This document shows positions 56,345 through 64,000 of a stretch of 64,000 nucleotides of DNA, one piece after another. A program made the position numbers and the translations under genes. This DNA comes from Leptidea sinapis (taxonomy: Eukaryota; Arthropoda; Insecta; Lepidoptera; Pieridae): positions 1,364,001 to 1,428,000 of the forward strand of contig NC_066275.1 in the NCBI RefSeq assembly GCF_905404315.1. Direction: 5' to 3'. A model generated the notes under the pieces. That model saw only the letters and a list, made by a program, of their open reading frames with translations, had not been told where the DNA came from and did not search any database. How positions within the stretch are numbered: position 1 is the stretch's first letter; each line of letters begins with the position of its first letter.

Positions 56345-56578
56345 AAATGGGCCAGGTACGTTGCTACGTAGACTGCAAGATGGACCAAAAAGCTAACGAA
56401 TTGGAGCGGTCTCAGGATAAGCCTACCAGAGGAAGACTTACGAAATGGCAAGACGAGATCGTTAAGACGGGTGGCCCATCCCGGATACAAAAAGCTTAGA
56501 ATTGGAATCTCTGGGAAACTTTGGGATAGGCATTTACCCGTGGAGGTATCCTCGCAGAGCTAATAGAAGCTTAACTAT
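56345..56578 (+). pseudogene. RTE-like LINE C-terminus, another family
   Basis: KPTRGRLTKWQDEIVKTGGP then SRIQKA, stop, NWNLWETLG, stop, AFTRGGILAELIEA and stop at about 56576. It fits the RP.RGRP..RW.DEIVK..G..W...A.NR..W..LGEAFT tail of RTE-like polyproteins, with two internal stops. The 3' UTR is not defined. Confidence 0.75.
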
Positions 56579-56691
56579 ATAATTTTAAAATGTAAAAAGT
56601 AATGTATATTCCGGATACAAATATTGTAAGTAGTACATAGGTACCTATTTTCTATTATTTTATTTTTATAATATACTACTTATTTTTTACT

Positions 56692-56736
56692 AGCTTTGGC
56701 CCGCGACGACGGACGTCCGTGGAGATGAAGGCTTCT
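56692..56736 (-). mobile_element. Helitron-like 3' end fragment
   Basis: The complement reads ACGTCCGTCGTCGCGGGCCAAAGCTAGT (56719-56692), the GACG..GTCGCGGGC..AGCTAGT terminus. Confidence 0.55.
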
Positions 56737-57010
56737 AAATTATTTTTTATGTCATTTCTAAGGCTAAGCATATGGCGCTCTGAGAGAGTAGAAGTGGCGC
56801 AAGAAACTAACGTTATTGCTGTAAAATAATCAAAATCTAGTCCCAGGCTCTCCGATCACTTACATATTCAACTGTGGTGTAGTAGAATTTACGACTTTTT
56901 TATTTTTAGATAATGCCTGAACAGTGGCTGGGACTATACTATAAAACTGAATACATTTAACCTTAAAGATATTATGTACCTTAATACTATACCAGCATCT
57001 AGTGTTATAA
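56737..57010 (-). mobile_element. LINE-E 3' end fragment
   Basis: ATGGCGCTCTGAGAGAGTAG, AATCTAGTCCCAGGCTCTCC, TGCCTGAACAGTGGCTGGGA: the LINE-E 3' end reversed, diverged and truncated. Confidence 0.75.
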
Positions 57011-58117
57011 TAAACCCAAAATATGTAGCCTTATTGCTGTCTCGACCTCTTGTTAATATTTAAACAAAATTTGAATTCAATCTATTTAGTACTTTGTCAG
57101 CCTAGCGAAACTCTTTAAGAAAAAAGCGATTCACTCGCTTGTATGAAACGTGCAGGCATTGGATAGATGGATAGGTTATAATCATGTACAAAATGGAGGT
57201 AGCTGAAGTTCACTACGTTTTAAGCAACTGTTCGCTTTCTAACTTAGCCGGATTATACTTCGTCGCCCAATTATAATTACTATTTCAAACTTAAGTCAAA
57301 TTACTGCACGTTTCATTCTAAACTAAATATCAATTTTTATTTAAGCAGTTCTGCCTCATATTACGTAGTATTTACATCCTCTTTGATTTTTGCATTTTTC
57401 GCGGACATATACACACAGACTAACGAACAATAAATATATAAATTATTTTTTGGGACTCGATATTGTATGTAGAACATATGGCAACTGTTATTTTAAAAAA
57501 AAAACAATAAACAGTTTTTACTTTGTTATGATTGTATTATACGATTTGATTAAACTGAATGATATCGATGCCAGCTATAAATTGTACGTATATATTATGA
57601 AAAATTCAACACATTGAAAAAATACAGAACCAGCAAGTCATTATTACCTTTTTCCTCAAGGACTATAAATGTTATAAACTTTTTGTAGATCACGGATGAT
57701 AGCACAGAGTAATAGAGAGGTCAGAGTGTAATATATGGAACCTCTTTGTCCAAAGGTATAGCGTGATGACGTCATAAATATTTTTTGCCTCTTAAGACCC
57801 TTATAATTTCCTTTACGCTGAGTTGATTTTTATGGAAGCAATTTTGGACGTTTAAGGCATTTAATTTGTGTTTTAGTAACTTTTGCCTTGTTAAACTTTT
57901 CCACGACTTTGTATAAATATGATAAAGTTTTTACAAAGATGAGTTAAGAAATTTGTTAGGATATTGTGGGTTTATTATGACATCAAATGTTTGAAATATC
58001 TTTTATAAACATTATAATGAAGGATAAGTATTGGGGATTCTTTATGATATTAATCCAGATAACCTCAACAAATATACTAAAATTATACGAATTTATTACA
58101 TAAAAAGATTTTAAGTG
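57011..58117. other. AT-rich DNA, no gene seen
   Basis: Nothing recognised. Confidence 0.4.
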
Positions 58118-58401
58118 TGTAAGGCTCTGTTGCACAGGAAGCCAGCTAGATTATGGTTACCACAACGTCGCCTATTTCTACCGTGAAGCAGCAATGTGTA
58201 AGCATTAATATGTTTCGGTCTGAAGGGACAAATGAGACTTAACATCGTATGTCTCAAGGTGACGAGCGCAATTGTAGTGCCGCTCAGAATTGTGGCGTTT
58301 TTCAAGAATCCTGAGTGGCACTGCATTCTAATGGGTAGGGCGTATCAATTACCATCGTCTGAACGTCCTGCTCGTCACGTCTCTTATATTCATAAAAAAA
58401 A
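58118..58401 (+). repeat. A-repeat copy 10
   Basis: Starts near the canonical 5' end (AAGGCTCTGTTGCACAGGAA), with an internal deletion at about 58229. The 3' stem GTGCCGCTCAG / CTGAGTGGCAC keeps pairing via G-U. Ends TATTCATAAAAAAAATT. Confidence 0.86.
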
Positions 58402-59227
58402 TTGTTAGTGTGATTTTAATTCATTTATGTTTTTATTGAGTATTAACTGTCGTTTTTATTAAGAGGTACTATTACATGGAAAAAGCATCATTAACTATTA
58501 AAGATATAGTCACTAAGCCATGTTGTAAGCTTTCAGGTCGTGTAACAAGGTTTTGCAACCGTAGGGTTGTCTATTATCCTATGCAACTCTTGCATAATCA
58601 AACACATTAGTCATCTAATAATATTTTATATATATTTATAATAATTTCATCGTGTAATTTAATCAATTAAAGATGCTTAAAGCGCACGGCAAACTACATG
58701 TCAACTAACATTATTTTCAACGTGACAATAATAATACAATTTATTACTTATCAAGTTAAATATATAAATATAAAGAAATATCTTTAACTATTAGTAGGAA
58801 ACTCAACATCAGTTTCATGCATTGCTGTTATATAATAATATCCCATATACTAAAGATAGAAAAAAATTAATACCTATTAAATAACAACTCTGATCATATC
58901 GCATTGCAAACATATATATATAAAGCCTTGTAACTTTCGTTTATATACGATATTTACGTGAAATTTATTTATTTACAATGTTTATCTACATATGTAAATT
59001 ATTATTAAAAACATTTTTTCCGTATATATTAATTCAAAATTGGAATCATAAATAGTAGTAGTACTAGTAGGCCTAAAATTATTTTTTTCTTTGATGATAT
59101 TCTATTTTTTAAGGCAATCTATGCAACTTGATGCAAAAAACAAGTACTTAAGTAAGTCAAAAAATAAATATTTATAAACTTGGAGATTTGGAAAAAATAA
59201 ACAACTTTTAATATAACTACAAAAGTA
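58402..59227. other. AT-rich DNA, no gene seen
   Basis: Nothing recognised. Confidence 0.4.
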
Positions 59228-59306
59228 GGATCTTGATGGCGGGATAGCCCTGCCACAACAAGTAGCTGCCATTCACGAGCATGACGAATTAACCAGCAAT
59301 CGCTTC
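59228..59306 (+). repeat. P-repeat copy 2
   Basis: See 36030-36175. It lies immediately before a LINE-B fragment. Confidence 0.4.
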
Positions 59307-59308
59307 AT

Positions 59309-59427
59309 ATTTTTTTTATGGAATAGGAGGACATACGAGCGTACGGGTCACCTGTTGTTAAGTGATCACCGCCGCCCATAATCTCTTGCAACACCAGAGG
59401 AATCACAGGAGCATTGTCGGCCTTTGA
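59309..59427 (-). mobile_element. LINE-B 3' end fragment
   Basis: T run, ATGGAATAGGAGGACATACG, TCACCGCCGCCCATAATCTC, GCATTGTCGGCCTTTGAA. Confidence 0.8.
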
Positions 59428-59935
59428 ATTTTCATATTTTATTTCCTAATGCAATTCAATCCGCAATCCTTGGTGGATAGACAAACACTTATATGACCCG
59501 GCTAATGGTTTCTTTACGCCATATTATATTCGGGTCTTGGACTAAATTAAACAACCTTCGTTAAGCACAACCTAACAATTCAAAGCCTAAATAACATTAT
59601 GTACTGTTATCAATACGAACAATCTAAGTATGGTTTTCCGTGTAATTGTACAAACACGGTACCCGGGTGGCAGCCCTAGGTGTTTCCTCGTGCCGACTGT
59701 ACATTAGAGCTTAGATCGCTTATTTCGAGCGTTTTACACGCCAACCGTATTCAATATAATACAAAAACATTGTGTATACATTTCTGGAAGGTGCGCCTTT
59801 TACGATAAACACGCTCTGCCGAGCCGAGTTAAAAAATATTTACGCTAATCTGTGTTTTATATCGTCAAGTATATTGGATTAAAAAGTTGTAAAAAAAAAG
59901 CATATACTGAGGAAATAATAATTAGTATCTCAACT
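59428..59935. other. Mixed composition, no gene seen
   Basis: A GC-richer patch at 59640-59720 is unassigned. Confidence 0.4.
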
Positions 59936-60066
59936 GTACGACGTACACGTACCGGAAGACGCAATGTTGGTAGGCCCCCCACGTCAAGATCACCTTTGGA
60001 TGAGGGCAGCGCAGGACCGGGAGGCCTTTGTCCAGCAGTGGACGTCTTGTGGTGATGATGATGAAC
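59936..60066 (+). pseudogene. RTE C-terminus, internally deleted
   Basis: RTRTGRRNVGRPPTSR, then in the next frame WMRAAQDREAFVQQWTSCG with stop TGA, then TGATGATGATGAA. The segment between GRPPT.R and WMRAAQ is deleted, as is STWKSLG before EAFVQQW. The best view of the RTE 3' end in the window. Confidence 0.8.
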
Positions 60067-60816
60067 ATATATATAATTGTTAAAAAAATATATAGAATTG
60101 ACACCGTCTTATGTATAGAGCAAGATGTACATGTAATTGGCTTGAAGAGGAGTAAATATTTTTTATTTCAATAAATTACTTCATAAATAAAAAAATTTGA
60201 TTTCCGAGTGCAACATTTTTGCATGACATCCAGAACATTCATTGTTAAAAATGTACACATTGGATTGTTTGACTGTCAATTGTTTTATCATTTTGCTTTA
60301 AAAGTGAAGATACAACAGTAATTTATGAATATGGCAGGCTACGGCTAATAGAACGTATATTTTTCGTTTAATCGCTTCCGTTGAGGAAACTTAAGTAAAC
60401 TCAAAGTACCAAAGAATTCTCAATTATAAAATTTTTATTTTGTACTTTCAATTCTTATTTTATTTTATTGTAGCAGTTCTATTTTCAAAAGCATTTTTTG
60501 TAATTTTTATGTTCACCAAAATAGTCCTATACTTTAGAACTACTAATTGTAGCATAAGATAAAGAAAATTGTATTATATACGATGTGGTGTGCTTTAATA
60601 AATAAAATAAGAATAAGCGCCATGGTTTGATGTTATCATACCCACAACATTAACCCATTGCAACAAATCGGTAAGATAAATAAGCTTGAAAAATGGCCTC
60701 CCAAGACTTTAATCCTGTTGTGACTTGAGCTCAACAGTTATTACTCTGAAAGAGTGCAGCTTATAATACCTATTCTTATTGCTACTTTAAAATATATCAC
60801 TATTTTACCCGCTGCT
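60067..60816. other. AT-rich DNA, no gene seen
   Basis: Nothing recognised. Confidence 0.4.
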
Positions 60817-61076
60817 TTTATGATAACAAGGAACGAGACGAGCAGGACGTTCAGCTGATGGTAATTGATACGCCCTGCCCATTACAATGCAGTGCCGCTC
60901 AGGATACTTGACGTTAAGACATAAGATATTTAGTCTCATTTGCCCAGTAATTTCACTAGGTACGGTGCCCTTCAGACCGAAACACAGTAATGTTTACACA
61001 TTAATCACGGCAGAAATAGGCTCCGTTGTGGTACCCATAATCTAGCCTGCATCATGTGCAAAGGAGCCTCCCACTG
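60817..61076 (-). repeat. A-repeat copy 11
   Basis: TATGATAACAAGGAACGAGACGAGC to AAAGGAGCCTCCCACTGG. Lacks part of the 3' stem (deletion after GGATACTTGA). Confidence 0.86.
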
Positions 61077-61564
61077 GTGAAGCGCATACCGCTTCAGTTA
61101 TTTTTTTTAATAATCTTAATTATTTTGGGATATAATAATAAATTAATTAAGATGTGAAAGTGTAATAATTAAACTAAAATTTGAATGTAAAATTATTAGT
61201 TTGCATCAGCCCCATCTATTTTTTCTATATCTTGATATTTACGTAAAAAGCACACACAGTATGTATATAAATTTAAAAATGAACCCCAATCCATGTCATT
61301 TCGCTGTTATAATTGGCTATTAGTAGAAGTTAACGGTTTAATAGTAGAGGGCGCCATTGTGGTATTGTTGTCGGAAATGGTGGCTCTTTAGTAAAGTGCG
61401 TCGAACGGTGAACTGTATCGGATATGAAAGGGAATGTTAAGTCATTAGGAGAGGTGGGGTTTCACAGTTTTTGGGGCTTGTAATTACAAAGTCTGGCATC
61501 ACAGAATAGATTTAGTTTATCTAATGGATTCAGTTTATTTACAACCATAATAATAATTCAACAT
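61077..61564. other. AT-rich DNA, no gene seen
   Basis: Nothing recognised. Confidence 0.4.
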
Positions 61565-61878
61565 TGTGAGGCTCCTGTGCACAGGATTCCGGCTAGATTA
61601 TGGGTGATTATGGTTGTGGTACAACGGTGCTTCTTTCTGCCGTGAAGCAGTAATGTGTAAACATTACTGTGTTTCGGTATGAAGGGCGCCGGAGCTAGTG
61701 AAATTACTGGGCAAATGAGACTTAAGATCTTACGTCTCAAGGTGACAAGCACAATTGTAGTGCGCTGAGAATTTTTGTGTTTTTCAAGAATCCTGAGCGA
61801 CATTGTTATGGGCAGGGCGTGTGAATTATCATCAGCTGAACGTCATGCTCGTCTCGTCCCTGTTTTTCATTAAAAAAA
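61565..61878 (+). repeat. A-repeat copy 12, full length
   Basis: GTGAGGCTCCTGTGCACAGG to GTTTTTCATTAAAAAAATT. Perfect CAGTAATG / CATTACTG stem. Confidence 0.87.
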
Positions 61879-61899
61879 TTGTTACATTGTGTGTCTTCG

Positions 61900-62239
61900 C
61901 ATTTATCACGTTAAGTATCCCTTAGAACTGTCTGACCTGATTCCTGCCGCTGAACTCAACCAATGAGGATTAACATCATCAGCCGGAAGACGCCCACTGC
62001 TGGACAAAGGCATTTTTCAAATATCTCCACGGTCCTGCGCTGCTCTCATCCAACGTTCCTCAGCCTTGTGAGCCTTGAAAGTGGTCGACATGGGTACCAT
62101 CAAAAAAAGCGCGTAAACCTTCCTTAAAGGCCGGCAACGCTCTTGTGATTCCTCTGGTGTTGCAAGGGAATGTGGGCGGCGGTGATCACTTAACACCAGG
62201 TGACCCGTAAGCTCGTTTGTCCTCCTATCCTATAAAAAA
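61900..62239 (+). mobile_element. LINE-B 3' end, split by an RTE fragment
   Basis: 61910-61970 encodes LSDLIPAAEL-like sequence of LINE-B. 62085-62239 carries the DMGTIKKSA region, VARECGRR and the 3' UTR with AATTA-adjacent oligo(A). The missing middle is replaced by a minus-strand RTE fragment at about 61976-62065. Confidence 0.75.
61976..62065 (-). mobile_element. RTE 3' fragment inside LINE-B
   Basis: CATCATCAGCCGGAAGACGC, CACTGCTGGACAAAGGC, GGTCCTGCGCTGCTCTCATCC are the reverse of the RTE end at 59990-60060. Confidence 0.8.
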
Positions 62240-62317
62240 AAATTACCTAATATTTCTATGAACCTACCATACCTAATCTAGATTTTATTATCTGTGGCAG
62301 TTTTACGACCGTAAAGT

Positions 62318-62632
62318 TTTTTTCTATGAAAATAAGGGACGAGACGAGCAGGACGTTCAGCTGATGATAACTGATACGCCCTGCCAATTACAATGCAGTG
62401 ACGCTCAGGATTCTAGGAAAGCCCCAAAAATTCTGAGCGGCACTACAATTGCGCCCGTCTCCATGAGACATAAGATCCTAAGTCTCATTTACCCAGTAAT
62501 TTCACAAGCTACGTCGCCCTTCTGACCGAAACGCAATAATGTTTACACATTACTGCTTCACGGCAGAAATAGGTACCGTTGTGGTAGCCATAATCTAGCC
62601 GGCATCCTGTGCAAAGGAGCCTCGCACTGGTA
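62318..62632 (-). repeat. A-repeat copy 13, full length
   Basis: T run, GAAAATAAGGGACGAGACGA to AAAGGAGCCTCGCACTGG (62632). Confidence 0.87.
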
Positions 62633-62909
62633 AGTACGGTAAACAAGGTTTTTTAGACTTTTTCAAAGACTCAATAAAGTATGTACATATATTACTAATC
62701 GTGGCTGTATAAATGACACATAAAAGTAGAGGAGTAGAAAAAAAAATCACTTATTTTCGTATGAGAAAGTAAAATGGAAACATTTTTTTTTGCACACTGT
62801 ACAATTGTACGATGACAGTTGAGTCATGCTGATTCGGTAGATTAGTCATTAATATCGTAACCTAACCTGTATCCTACAGTATTTTTTTTAATTGACTCTT
62901 TAGTCGCCC
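62633..62909. other. AT-rich DNA
   Basis: Nothing recognised. Confidence 0.4.
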
Positions 62910-63790
62910 TGTAAACGTGTTCTGAAAAGGTAACTTTTACGCAATAACTAATGTAAAAAAAACCGACTTCAAAAACTGAAAAGTATCAAATAACTAAAAA
63001 TTTAATTTAATACACCTCTTATGAAAACCTTTACCTTTAATATTAAAGAAATACTATTATTTATATGTGCTACCTATTGATAGGTTTTAAGTCACTGCCA
63101 AGTCCTAAACAAAATAAAACTTAATATTTTTAACAGCTTACTTACTGTAATTATTTAGGTTGTCTGGCCACGCGTGTCTGTCTGCTTAGGTTGTTTTGTT
63201 CTAGACGAAGCTAAACTCAACGTCACGTGAGGCGAGTGTAGGTACCTTTATTACATTTGGCTTGGCACCGACTTCACAGCTATCTATATGTAGTAAATAC
63301 AAATAATAGTATTACTTTAATATTAAAGGTAATAGTTTTCATAAGAGGTGTATTAAATTAAATTTTTAGCTATTTGATACTTTTCAGTTTTTGAAGTCGG
63401 TTTTTTTAAACGTAGTTTTTTTTATTTTTTACGTTATAATGTCAGTTAATAATAATATATAATCAACCTGAATGAAAACTCCAAAAAACTCCGCACACAG
63501 AAAACAATTATGTCATCCAGGTAGACGAAAATTTTCCAAACCAAACTATGGGCTATATATATATTTTGGGCCAAACTATGTAAAATTTTTATGGGACCAA
63601 ATGGCATCTATTTCGCATCAAACAAAAGAATTACGTCAATCGGATCATAAATCTCAGAGTAATCGGTGTACATACATAAAAATAAAATACCGATCGAATT
63701 GATAACCTCCTCCTTTTTGAAGTCGGCTAAAAACAGTTACAATTACACGCCTTTTAATCCTTTTAAAAGTGTTTTATTTAAATGTGTATC
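62910..63790 (+). repeat. G-repeat copy 3, split by an F element
   Basis: Left part GTAACTTTTACGCAATAACTAATGTAAAA (to about 62957), right part AAAACAGTTACAATTACACGCC...GTGTTTTATTTAAATGTGTA (63732-63786). Joined, they match copies 1 and 2. Confidence 0.7.
62957..63731. mobile_element. F element copy 4, with ~100 bp internal inverted repeats
   Basis: Starts AAAACCGACTTCAAAAACTG and ends CTTTTTGAAGTCGGCT. The left 62957-63070 and the region 63300-63410 are inverted copies with only about five differences over about 100 bp. After 63418 the sequence follows F copy 2 (35420-35745). Confidence 0.78.
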
Positions 63791-64000
63791 CAATAATCAT
63801 TTTAATTACTTCGCATTTATTCGGTTTTAATGCTATTCTACGATATGAATTGCTAAAATATTAAAATATTATCCAGGTTTCTGTTTGTACATTTAATTTA
63901 ATCAATAGAATACGAGTTGTTTGAACGCTACATGCAGGGATTTGTGCGCTGAATACAATTTCCCCACGGGACATAGGCAGGGTAAGTAAATATTTGTAGA
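63791..64000. other. AT-rich DNA to the window end
   Basis: Nothing recognised. Confidence 0.4.

Noticed and set aside
1..64000. CRISPR arrays, operons, bacterial-type promoters or terminators
   Set aside because: No regularly spaced short repeats with unique spacers and no prokaryotic gene organisation; all evidence points to an animal genome.

Overview
This 64 kb window is AT-rich animal DNA made almost entirely of transposable-element remains. It contains no complete host gene. The repeat families point to an insect, most likely a moth or butterfly: CR1/Jockey-type and RTE/BovB-type LINEs, a short repeat whose core is TTTCTGCCGTGAAGCAGTAATG-like, tRNA-derived SINEs, non-autonomous Helitrons ending in CTAGT, several mariner/Tc1 lineages, and small TIR elements. 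The species assignment is inference. I ran no database search, and clade names come from recognised protein motifs.

Layout. 1-2.1 kb: the 5' part of a CR1-like LINE on the minus strand, with an unbroken endonuclease-RT reading frame of about 606 codons running off the left edge. 2.1-10.6 kb: Helitron and LINE fragments in AT-rich sequence, a decayed RTE-like C-terminus (5.05-5.4 kb), and a TIR element split by a LINE (7.9-8.5 kb). 10.7-20.3 kb: a TTAA-flanked element (K1), LINE 3' ends, a Helitron, a mariner relic and an RTE C-terminus. 21-25.6 kb: A-repeats, a LINE 3' end with an intact C-terminal frame, and Helitrons. 26.5-27.6 kb: five diverged copies of a roughly 200 bp unit, followed by an 80 bp exon-like segment with good splice signals. 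This is the best candidate for host-gene sequence. 28-30 kb: plain AT-rich DNA. 30-39.5 kb: the second TTAA element (K2), LINE 3' ends, a mariner C-terminus, TIR elements, an RTE endonuclease fragment, and a mariner broken by a SINE. 39.5-46 kb: Tc1/mariner and Helitron fragments, two hammerhead-like motifs, and a 23 bp hairpin. 46-57 kb: a SINE, a near-complete dead Tc1/mariner transposase, a TIR element nested in another repeat with a readable target duplication, a BovB/RTE-like LINE with YADD, and a Jockey-like LINE C-terminus. 57-64 kb: more A-repeats, nested LINE ends, and a compound element with ~100 bp inverted repeats.

The coding stretches do not form a pathway. They are copies of retrotransposon and transposase genes, mostly 5'-truncated (LINEs) or carrying stops and frameshifts. 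The most informative structure is the nesting. Several insertions can be dated relative to one another, and for two of them paralogous copies in the same window show the empty site. The window reads as intergenic or intronic (possibly heterochromatic) DNA around a gene of which at most one or two small exons are visible.
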